Program-made: the position numbers and the translations under genes
Shown here: piece by piece, positions 1-6,228 of the stretch
How positions within the stretch are numbered: the stretch's first letter is position 1
How the letters are laid out: every line of letters starts with the position of its first letter
NCBI GenBank assembly: GCA_017858295.1
Contig: JAFMBU010000030.1
Span: 1 to 13,583 of the forward strand
From: Porticoccaceae bacterium
GTDB lineage: Bacteria; Pseudomonadota; Gammaproteobacteria; Pseudomonadales; Porticoccaceae
Length of the DNA: 13,583 nucleotides
Direction: 5' to 3'
Notes under the pieces: generated by a model
What the model was told of the DNA's origin: nothing
Databases searched by the model: none
What the model saw: only the letters and a program-made list of their open reading frames with translations

Positions 1-1362
1 TTAGTTAGCCGACTTATTAATAACCAGCTGCGGATCAAGCCAAGCATTGAGCTCATAGACATCATCCGGGGATAGCTGACCGGCGACTTCTTTCAAGCCC
101 ATCATCGATAAAATATAGTCATAACGAGCATTGGCAAAGTTGCGGCGCGCCTGAAAAACAGTGCGCTGAGCCACTAACACATCAACAATATTTCTAGTGC
201 CCACTTCATAGCCGGCCTGAGTTGCCTGGAGAGCACTGTCCGCTGAAATGATCGACTGAGCGCGGGCTTTAACCCGTGCGGTGTTGGTCAAGACCAGCTG
301 GTGCAGGGAGCGAGTTGCCTGAATCGTGTTTCGCTTAGTCGCTATATAGCCTTCATTAGAGGCAAGAGAGCGCTGCTTGGCTTGACGGCGCTGAGCATCC
401 AGTGAGCCGCCTAGCCAGATTGGCATGGTCACTGAAATAGCGAAGGTATTGCCATCCTGCTGACTTTCAAAGGGCTCGTTATAGCGGGTGCCATCTGAAT
501 CTGAATCGAAATATGTGGCGCTGCCCGTGACCTTTGGAAGGCGAGCTGCGGCTGCAGCTTTAGCATTGTTGTAAGCGGCATCTTTGCCTAGTTTGGCAAC
601 TTGGAGGGGGTAATTATTACCGATCGCAAAATCAACCCACTCGCTGTTACTTAAAGGCTGCGGGTTGGTAGCAGCAAAATTTTCTGCCAGACCAGCAAGC
701 ACATTGTGCTCTTCTCCGGTCAGCACTTGCAGCTGCTCAAATGCAATATTCAAAGCACCCTGGGCTTCGAGGCTGTTGACCACGGCATCATCGTAAACGG
801 CCTGAGCTTCGTGAACATCAGTAACCGGCAACAGTCCCACTTCAAAGCGTTCGCGGGTCTGCTCCAGCTGGCGCTGAATAGCGCGCTCTTCAGCATTGCG
901 AGTCTGCATATTGTCGTAGGCACGCAACACGTTAAAGTAGGCATCGCTGACGCGAATAATAAGGCTCTGCTGGTCCGCGGCGAACTGCGCGCGAGCACTT
1001 TCACTCAGAGATTTGCTGCCCTGAAAGCGATACCAAGAGGGCATGTCGAAAATAGCTTGGCTGAGAGAAGCTCCGTAAGATGTGCCATCGCTATCGATAG
1101 TGCCTCCAACGCCAACTAGTGGAGAGTCATCGTTGGTTTCAGACTCTTTATACTCCCCGGAGATCACCAGTTGTGGCAGCAGTGCTGCACGACTGATATT
1201 TTTACCTTCGAGATCAGCGTTAAAAGTAGCCCGTGCAGCTCTCAAAACGGGATCGTTTTCTAAGGCACTTTCATAGATATCGACAAGCGAATCAGAGATG
1301 GCTAGCTGTGGGGTTAAAAAAGCGACAGCAGCAATCAAAAAATATTTTTTTAAGGTGTACAT
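1..1362 (-). CDS. tolC: TolC family outer-membrane export channel
   Basis: Outer-membrane efflux and type I secretion channel. TolC trimers span the outer membrane and a long periplasmic tunnel, and dock with inner-membrane pumps for export of drugs or proteins. The 453-residue product begins with a signal peptide (Lys5-Lys6, a hydrophobic stretch to about residue 18, probable cleavage after AIS at 21-23). It then shows the two internal repeats of the family, about residues 25-215 and 240-430. The repeats are clearest in the paired segments starting RFEVGLLPVTDV (172) and GYEVGTRNIVDV (384). It is somewhat shorter than E. coli TolC (493). The start is supported by GGAGGT (1366-1371, read on the minus strand), only three bases from the ATG. 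It is divergent from nudF, as in E. coli. Which pump it serves cannot be read here. Its transcription terminator lies outside the window. Confidence 0.95.
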   Translation of the reverse strand: MYTLKKYFLIAAVAFLTPQLAISDSLVDIYESALENDPVLRAARATFNADLEGKNISRAALLPQLVISGEYKESETNDDSPLVGVGGTIDSDGTSYGASLSQAIFDMPSWYRFQGSKSLSESARAQFAADQQSLIIRVSDAYFNVLRAYDNMQTRNAEERAIQRQLEQTRERFEVGLLPVTDVHEAQAVYDDAVVNSLEAQGALNIAFEQLQVLTGEEHNVLAGLAENFAATNPQPLSNSEWVDFAIGNNYPLQVAKLGKDAAYNNAKAAAAARLPKVTGSATYFDSDSDGTRYNEPFESQQDGNTFAISVTMPIWLGGSLDAQRRQAKQRSLASNEGYIATKRNTIQATRSLHQLVLTNTARVKARAQSIISADSALQATQAGYEVGTRNIVDVLVAQRTVFQARRNFANARYDYILSMMGLKEVAGQLSPDDVYELNAWLDPQLVINKSAN

Positions 1363-1568
1363 ATGACCTCCATCTGGACGGCATTAGTTTAGCAGGTTTA
1401 CTTCGAGCGCATACCCTGTCTTTGTTGATCCGGGGCCACTTTAGTGAATCTTGCAAAACTGGTGTCTCACGAGAAATTTAAGGTTAGACGTTTTAAATGA
1501 TCAAATAGTTTAAGATCAAACGTAAAAGACACGCCAGCTAGACTTAATTAGAGAGTAATTCTAAAACA
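1363..1568. promoter_or_regulatory. tolC/nudF divergent intergenic region
   Basis: This 206-base spacer lies between the starts of tolC (leftward) and nudF (rightward), so both promoters should be here or close by. It is AT-rich from about 1477 to 1568. I see no hexamer pair close to the sigma-70 consensus on either strand; the best -10-like strings match at only about four of six bases. The ribosome site of tolC (GGAGGT) lies at its left edge. Three GATC sites occur at 1427, 1499 and 1514. No convincing small gene is present. Confidence 0.6.
1499..1520. repeat. Paired GATCAAA direct repeat, possible operator
   Basis: The 7-base word GATCAAA occurs at 1499-1505 and again at 1514-1520, a 15-base period. 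Each copy follows a TTTAA string (1493-1497 and 1509-1513), so the similarity is wider than the exact word. Next to the first copy, the palindromes TTTAAA (1492-1497) and TGATCA (1498-1503) abut each other. The position in a divergent promoter region makes a regulator site possible, but I do not recognise the motif. It could be chance in AT-rich DNA. Confidence 0.3.
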
Positions 1569-2183
1569 ATGGACAAAAAACACCGCTTTGGCCCCTTGGA
1601 TTATCGGCTAAAATCCACCGAGACAGTATTTCAGGGCTTTTTTAAAATGACCCGAATAACAGTCGAGCACCGATTGTTTGGTGGAGGCTGGAGCAAGCCC
1701 CTGCGTCGCGAGCTATTTCAGCGTGGCGATGCGGTTGGCGTCCTGCTCTACGATGCCCGCAACCACCGAGTTGGCCTAATCGAGCAGTTTCGGCCAGGCG
1801 CACTGAAGGAAGCCCTCGGGCCCTGGCAGTACGAAGTGATCGCCGGCATGATCGACTCGGGTGAGACCCCCGAGCAAGTTGCTGTAAGGGAGTTGCAGGA
1901 AGAGAGCGGCGTCGAAGTGGAAAAGCTGCTGCCGATCTGCGACTATCTGGTCAGCGCTGGGGGCACGGATGAGAAAATGCATCTCTTCTGTGGTCTTGCG
2001 GATCTCAGTGAGCGCGGCGGAATTTTCGGAGTAGATGGCGAGAGCGAGGACATTCTGCTGCAAGTTTGGTCCTACGATGAGACCATGGAGGCATTCTCCC
2101 AGGGCCTTCTCAACAGCGCGGCCATGTCAGTCGCGTTGTTTTGGCTACAATTAAACCACCAGCGGTTGAGACTTGAGTCTTGA
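1569..2183 (+). CDS. nudF: ADP-ribose pyrophosphatase (Nudix hydrolase)
   Basis: Hydrolyses ADP-ribose to AMP and ribose 5-phosphate in the cytoplasm, clearing a reactive by-product of NAD turnover. The 204-residue protein carries a perfect Nudix box at residues 93-115: Gly93, Glu99, then Arg107-Glu108, Glu111-Glu112 and Gly114, with the metal-binding REXXEE core intact. The N-terminal strand region (FQGFFKM, 21-27, then HRLFGGG) and the SAGGTDE segment (129-135) match the ADP-ribose pyrophosphatase subgroup and E. coli NudF (about 209 residues). The assigned ATG gives the family's usual length. Only a weak GAGAG precedes it, about a dozen bases upstream. It is first of the rightward genes, divergent from tolC and 66 bases ahead of the DUF1249 gene. 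The subgroup assignment is firm; exact substrate preference is inferred. Confidence 0.93.
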   Translation: MDKKHRFGPLDYRLKSTETVFQGFFKMTRITVEHRLFGGGWSKPLRRELFQRGDAVGVLLYDARNHRVGLIEQFRPGALKEALGPWQYEVIAGMIDSGETPEQVAVRELQEESGVEVEKLLPICDYLVSAGGTDEKMHLFCGLADLSERGGIFGVDGESEDILLQVWSYDETMEAFSQGLLNSAAMSVALFWLQLNHQRLRLES

Positions 2184-2249
2184 ATATCAGCCTAATAAAA
2201 ACCAGTAAAGTAAAAAAGCTAACTGCATCACGACCAGCGAGTAACGACT

Positions 2250-2696
2250 TTGTCAGTATCTGAACGCCGACGTCAACGACATAATCTTCAGCGCCTGCAC
2301 GGCGAGTGTGAGCTCAATTACGTGCGCCTGCTGCGATTGATACCGGGACCAGCGCAGCTGGGGAAAAGTATTAATGTTGATTTCACCCATGAATCGAACA
2401 GTGGTATGCATATTTGTACCGATGAGATCACGCCCTACACGCAGCTTTTGAGTATCTCTGCCAAAAGTGCAAGGCCGGAGTGGTTGCCGGAGATTCAGAT
2501 CAAGGTGCGTATCTATCACGATGCCAAAATGGCAGAAGTGGTGGAATGGTGCAGCGACAGAACCATTCCCTGGGAGCTGGCAGAAAAATCCTCAATGCAG
2601 GCGCCGGATGAAAAATGGCAGTGGAATATGTTTTTGAGCGAGCTTTTGGCCCATGGCCTGAGTCATGGCATGAGCAAAGTAAAAGTGACCCTTTAA
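2250..2696 (+). CDS. yqiB: DUF1249 family protein (YqiB-like), TTG start
   Basis: Cytoplasmic protein of unknown biochemical function, recognised as the DUF1249 family by E. coli YqiB-like features. These are an N-terminal LCEMN-type segment, here GECELNYVRLLRLIP (residues 18-32), a central VRIYHDAKMAEV (86-97), and a C-terminal half with DEKWQWN followed by LLAHGLSHG. The product is 148 residues, close to the usual size. The only sensible start is TTG at 2250: an in-frame TAA lies at 2220-2222, no ATG lies between, and a later start would remove the conserved N-terminal segment. The ribosome site is poor (GCGAG, 2237-2241). It sits between nudF and cpdA, the position it holds in E. coli, and its stop codon lies in the first unit of a 13-base tandem repeat. 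No function should be assigned. Confidence 0.88.
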   Translation: MSVSERRRQRHNLQRLHGECELNYVRLLRLIPGPAQLGKSINVDFTHESNSGMHICTDEITPYTQLLSISAKSARPEWLPEIQIKVRIYHDAKMAEVVEWCSDRTIPWELAEKSSMQAPDEKWQWNMFLSELLAHGLSHGMSKVKVTL

Positions 2697-2751
2697 TCGG
2701 ACCCTTTAATCGGGCTTTTTAACCCGGTCATTTAACCCAGCCCTTTAATGG
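2687..2751 (+). repeat. Five-unit degenerate 13-base tandem repeat
   Basis: Five 13-base units lie end to end at 2687-2699, 2700-2712, 2713-2725, 2726-2738 and 2739-2751. The first two are identical (GACCCTTTAATCG); the others have diverged. All five keep TTTAA in exact register, at 2692, 2705, 2718, 2731 and 2744. Unit 1 contains the final codons and the TAA of the DUF1249 gene; the rest fills most of the spacer before cpdA. CGGG (2711-2714) and CCCG (2723-2726) can pair as a small stem with an 8-base loop. Confidence 0.85.
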
Positions 2752-2784
2752 TAAAAACGACAGCAAGGTAGTGCGAGAGATTCC

Positions 2785-3570
2785 ATGAGTACAGTGCATA
2801 TTACCCAAATCACGGATCTGCATCTGGGTGCAAATGAGCAGGAGACCCTTGGCGGTGTTACTACCTTCGAGAGTTTTAACGCGACACTACAAGCCTCGGA
2901 AGATCAGGGCCGAGCCGACAGCTTACTGCTGCTTACCGGTGACCTAGCCAGCGATTATCAGGCCGGCGCCTACCAGTTGTTGAATAAAACCCTCACCGAA
3001 AAGCAACGTCAGGCACTTTGGTTGCCCGGTAATCACGACCACCTGGAAACCATGGAGGCCAATCTAACCGGCTTCCCACGAGTGCGTATTTATGAAGCTG
3101 GTGCCTGGGGCGTGCTGTTGCTAGATAGTTCTAAAGCCGGTCAGCCCGGCGGACACTTTTCTGAAGCAGAGCTTCAATTTGCCGAGCAGGGCCTTAAACA
3201 GCTGACGGATAAGTTTGTCTTGGTAGCAGTACACCACTCACCAGTGTTGGTAAATTCAACTTGGCTGGATCAGCAACAGATCGATAACCATCAGCGTCTC
3301 TACGACCTGCTTGTGGCCCATGGTCAGGTCAAGGCTGTGGTCACTGGCCATGTGCATCAGCACCATGACAGTCTTTGGGGAGAGATCCCAGTTTACTCAA
3401 CACCTTCAAGCTGTGTTCAATTCGAGCGTCACAGCCATGACTTTGGTCTCGCAGACAAACCTCCAGGCTATCGCTGGCTGGACTTACATGATGACGGCAG
3501 TCTGGATACTGGGGTCGAATTTCTCAAGGATTTTGCCCAGCAGTGCGATCGCAGCTGCGCCGGTTATTAG
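2785..3570 (+). CDS. cpdA: 3',5'-cyclic-AMP phosphodiesterase CpdA
   Basis: Calcineurin-like metallophosphoesterase that hydrolyses cyclic AMP to 5'-AMP in the cytoplasm, lowering CRP-type signalling. All metal-binding motifs are present in the 261-residue product: Asp11 and His13 (TDLHLG), Asp53 (GDLASD), Asn83-His84-Asp85 (GNHDH), His150/His151 (VAVHHSP) and His189/His191 (GHVHQ). The STPSSCVQF segment (205-213) is shared with E. coli CpdA (275 residues) and separates it from generic phosphoesterases. The ATG is preceded by a weak GAGAGA (2775-2780). An 88-base spacer, mostly the 13-base repeat, separates it from the upstream gene. Placement between the DUF1249 gene and yqiA matches E. coli. 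Cyclic-AMP specificity is inferred from the family. Confidence 0.92.
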   Translation: MSTVHITQITDLHLGANEQETLGGVTTFESFNATLQASEDQGRADSLLLLTGDLASDYQAGAYQLLNKTLTEKQRQALWLPGNHDHLETMEANLTGFPRVRIYEAGAWGVLLLDSSKAGQPGGHFSEAELQFAEQGLKQLTDKFVLVAVHHSPVLVNSTWLDQQQIDNHQRLYDLLVAHGQVKAVVTGHVHQHHDSLWGEIPVYSTPSSCVQFERHSHDFGLADKPPGYRWLDLHDDGSLDTGVEFLKDFAQQCDRSCAGY

Positions 3571-3650
3571 CCACGTCACCGAGTGCCAACTGTCGGCCTA
3601 CCTTTCTTCTTTCTTTAGTAATCAATCGACCCTAACGTCAGCGCTTTGGC

Positions 3651-3656
3651 TATAAT
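3651..3656 (+). promoter_or_regulatory. Consensus -10 box upstream of yqiA-parE-parC
   Basis: A perfect TATAAT lies in the 115-base spacer between the cpdA stop and the yqiA ATG. The best -35 candidate is TCGACC (3626-3631), with a rather long 19-base spacer, so the -35 is weak. The bases just before the -10 (GGC) do not form the TGn extended element. A start about seven bases downstream, near 3663, would leave a leader of roughly 23 bases before yqiA. This would let yqiA, parE and parC be expressed apart from nudF and cpdA. Confidence 0.55.
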
Positions 3657-3685
3657 GATCGCTTCCAAAAAATAGATTGCCGTCA

Positions 3686-4282
3686 ATGCCAACGCTGCTT
3701 TATTTACATGGGTTTAATAGTTCGCCAGAGTCTGCGAAGGCCCGACAGACCCAGCAGTGGTTCGGGCAAAATGCCCCTGAAATAGAGTTTATTTGTCCCT
3801 CGCTGCCACCTTATGCTGATCAGGCCATGGCGCAGTTATGCGAGATAGTAGAAGCTCGTCTGCCAGAGCCGGTATTTGTTATCGGCAGCTCCATGGGCGG
3901 TTTTTTCGCCAGCTGTTTGGCAGAGCGTTATGCTGAGCTTGGCGCCGTATTGATCAATCCAGCAGTCAGCCCAGATCGCGGCCTAGACAAATGGCTCGGC
4001 GAAAATAGCAACTATCACAGCGGTGAAACCTGGCTCTTTGAAGAGCACCACATAGATGAATACCAGCGCTGGGACCCGGCGGCGATAAAAAATAAAAATA
4101 ATTACCTGGTGCTATTGCAAAGCGGTGACGAAGTACTTGATTATCGTGATGCCGAGCAGCGCTACCAAGGCTGCAAAATAATTCTCGAATCCGGTGGTGA
4201 TCACAGTTTTATTGATTATCATCGACACTTGGCAACCATCCACCAATTTTTACTGTCGACGGTTCCGAGCAACCCACAATGA
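3686..4282 (+). CDS. yqiA: YqiA-type alpha/beta-hydrolase esterase
   Basis: Small cytoplasmic esterase of the alpha/beta-hydrolase fold, related to E. coli YqiA; the natural substrate is not known to me. Counting from the ATG at 3686 (198 residues), the nucleophile is Ser69 in GSSMGG. The acid is Asp148 or Asp152 in SGDEVLDY and the base is His173 in GGDHSF. I prefer this ATG to the in-frame TTG at 3677 because it gives the N-terminus MPTLLYLHGFNSSPESAK, which aligns residue for residue with the E. coli start. The HGF near residue 8 is the expected oxyanion segment. No clear ribosome site is seen for either start. It follows a consensus -10 box and ends 20 bases before parE, so it is probably cotranscribed with topoisomerase IV. 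Confidence 0.9.
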   Translation: MPTLLYLHGFNSSPESAKARQTQQWFGQNAPEIEFICPSLPPYADQAMAQLCEIVEARLPEPVFVIGSSMGGFFASCLAERYAELGAVLINPAVSPDRGLDKWLGENSNYHSGETWLFEEHHIDEYQRWDPAAIKNKNNYLVLLQSGDEVLDYRDAEQRYQGCKIILESGGDHSFIDYHRHLATIHQFLLSTVPSNPQ

Positions 4283-4302
4283 CAACCTGACCTGTAGGGC
4301 GT

Positions 4303-6195
4303 ATGAGCACATATAACGCAGAAGATATTGAAGTCCTCACCGGACTAGACCCGGTGCGCAAGCGCCCTGGCATGTACACCGATACCAGCCGTCCCAATCA
4401 CCTTGCCCAAGAGGTCATAGATAATAGTGTCGATGAAGCTCTGGCGGGACATGCCAGCCGCATTGATGTGACTCTGCATAAAGATGGCTCCCTGTCGGTC
4501 TGTGATGATGGTCGCGGTATGCCCGTTGATATTCACCCTGAACAGGGCATACCCGGTGTCGAGGTGATTCTCTCGACCCTCCACTCCGGTGGCAAATTCT
4601 CAAATAAAAACTACCAGTTCTCCGGTGGTCTCCACGGAGTCGGTGTCTCGGTGGTCAACGCCCTCTCGGACAAGCTTGAACTGACGGTAAAGCGCGGTGG
4701 CAGTGTTCATCAGATCACCTTTGCCAACGGTGACAAGACCACGGATCTGCAAGTGATCGACAGCTGTGGTCAGCGCAATACCGGCACCATACTGCGCTTC
4801 TGGCCCAACCCTATTTACTTTGATTCGGTGAAGTTTTCACTGCTGCGCCTGCGCCATGTATTGCGCGCCAAAGCGGTACTCTGCAGCGGCTTAACCGTCA
4901 GCTTCTACGATGAAAATACTGACGAGAGCGAAGAGTGGTACTACCAGGATGGTCTCCAAGATTACCTCTCAGGATCTCTGGCGGGCTGGGATGTATTGCC
5001 CGCCGCACCCTTTATCGGCACCTATTCTGCAGCCAATGAAGCCGCCGACTGGGCTGTGCAGTGGATGCCCGACGGCGGCGAGCTAGTGCAAGAGAGCTAC
5101 GTCAACTTGATTCCCACTCCTCAGGGTGGCACCCACGTCAACGGTCTGCGGACTGGCCTGTTGGATGCCATGCGCGAGTTTTGTGAATTTAGAAACCTAT
5201 TGCCCCGAGGGGTCAAACTCACCCCAGACGATATCTGGGATCGCTGTAGTTTTGTTCTCTCATCCAAGCTTGAAGATCCCCAGTTCTCCGGTCAGACCAA
5301 AGATCGACTCTCCTCGCGACAGGCCGCGGCCTTTGTCTCTGGGGTGGTCAAAGACTCCTTTAGCCTGTGGCTCAACCAGCATACAGAGGAGGCTGAGAAA
5401 CTCGCCGAGCTCTGTATCTTTAGCGCCCAGAGCCGCATGCGTGCGAGTAAAAAAGTGGTGCGTAAAAAGATTACTCAGGGCCCAGCACTGCCGGGCAAGC
5501 TGGCGGACTGTTCCAGTGGCGAGCCAGAGCGCTGTGAAATATTCTTTGTTGAGGGTGACTCTGCCGGCGGTTCTGCCAAGCAGGCCCGCAACCGAGAAAA
5601 CCAGGCGATCATGCCCCTGCGCGGCAAGATCCTCAATACCTGGGAGGTGGACTCCCAAGAGATCCTCGGTTCTCAGGAAGTGCACGATATCTCTGTGGCT
5701 CTGGGCATAGATCCGGGCTTAGAAAATCTCGACAAACTGCGCTACCACAAGGTCTGCATCCTCGCCGATGCTGACTCCGATGGACTGCATATTGCGACCC
5801 TGATCTGTGCCTTGTTTGTGCGTCACTTCCGGTCTCTAGTCAGTGCCGGGCATGTCTATGTGGCGATGCCGCCACTGTTCCGCATCGATGTAGGCAAAGA
5901 AGTCTATTACGCCCTGGATGAGTCGGAAAAGCAGGGCATCCTCGACCGCATTGAAGCCGAAAATAAACGCGGCAAGGTCAATGTGCAGCGCTTTAAGGGG
6001 TTGGGTGAAATGAACCCATTACAGTTGCGTGAAACCACCATGAACCCAGACACCCGCCGTCTGGTGCAGCTCACCGTGGATATGGACGATAATACCGACT
6101 CAATGATGGACATGTTGCTGGCGAAAAAACGCGCCCCCGACCGTCGCACCTGGCTCGAAAGCAAAGGCAATCTGGCTGGCATAGCCGATCTTTAA
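4303..6195 (+). CDS. parE: DNA topoisomerase IV subunit B
   Basis: ATPase subunit of topoisomerase IV, which with ParC unlinks daughter chromosomes and relaxes supercoils. It has 630 residues, the same as E. coli ParE, and is collinear with it. The GHKL ATP-binding domain shows Asn41 and Glu45 (DNSVDEALAG), DDGRGMP (68-74) and GGLHGVG (108-114), and the QTK loop Lys333 reaches the ATP. The TOPRIM domain shows EGDSAGG (Glu417) and the metal-binding DADSD (Asp489, Asp491, Asp493), followed by QRFKGLGEMN (562-571). AGGG (4296-4299) precedes the ATG by three bases. parE follows yqiA by 20 bases and precedes parC by 33, so the three are probably one transcript. The SQEVHD segment keeps the serine that is altered in some quinolone-resistant strains. 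Confidence 0.97.
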   Translation: MSTYNAEDIEVLTGLDPVRKRPGMYTDTSRPNHLAQEVIDNSVDEALAGHASRIDVTLHKDGSLSVCDDGRGMPVDIHPEQGIPGVEVILSTLHSGGKFSNKNYQFSGGLHGVGVSVVNALSDKLELTVKRGGSVHQITFANGDKTTDLQVIDSCGQRNTGTILRFWPNPIYFDSVKFSLLRLRHVLRAKAVLCSGLTVSFYDENTDESEEWYYQDGLQDYLSGSLAGWDVLPAAPFIGTYSAANEAADWAVQWMPDGGELVQESYVNLIPTPQGGTHVNGLRTGLLDAMREFCEFRNLLPRGVKLTPDDIWDRCSFVLSSKLEDPQFSGQTKDRLSSRQAAAFVSGVVKDSFSLWLNQHTEEAEKLAELCIFSAQSRMRASKKVVRKKITQGPALPGKLADCSSGEPERCEIFFVEGDSAGGSAKQARNRENQAIMPLRGKILNTWEVDSQEILGSQEVHDISVALGIDPGLENLDKLRYHKVCILADADSDGLHIATLICALFVRHFRSLVSAGHVYVAMPPLFRIDVGKEVYYALDESEKQGILDRIEAENKRGKVNVQRFKGLGEMNPLQLRETTMNPDTRRLVQLTVDMDDNTDSMMDMLLAKKRAPDRRTWLESKGNLAGIADL

Positions 6196-6228
6196 AAAAA
6201 TTAAGTATTTTTATAAATAGGAAAAACG

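Noticed and set aside
706..1119. A 137-codon rightward open frame opposite tolC
   Set aside because: It is entirely antisense to a well-conserved tolC and the product resembles no family I know.
3677..3685. TTG at 3677 as the yqiA start
   Set aside because: The ATG at 3686 reproduces the E. coli YqiA N-terminus exactly in position, and the three extra residues have no counterpart.
5260..5685. A 141-codon leftward open frame opposite parE
   Set aside because: It lies wholly antisense to the conserved ATPase and TOPRIM region, with no ribosome site or recognisable domain.
5126..5710. A 194-codon rightward open frame inside parE
   Set aside because: It is out of frame with a full-length, collinear parE. 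Its product is rich in Ser, Pro and Arg with no family resemblance, as expected from a shadow frame in GC-rich coding sequence.
6196..6228. AT-rich parE-parC spacer as a promoter or terminator
   Set aside because: It holds a TATAAA-like string and an A/T-only weak stem, but no -35 partner and no GC-containing hairpin; it is best read as an operon spacer with a ribosome site.
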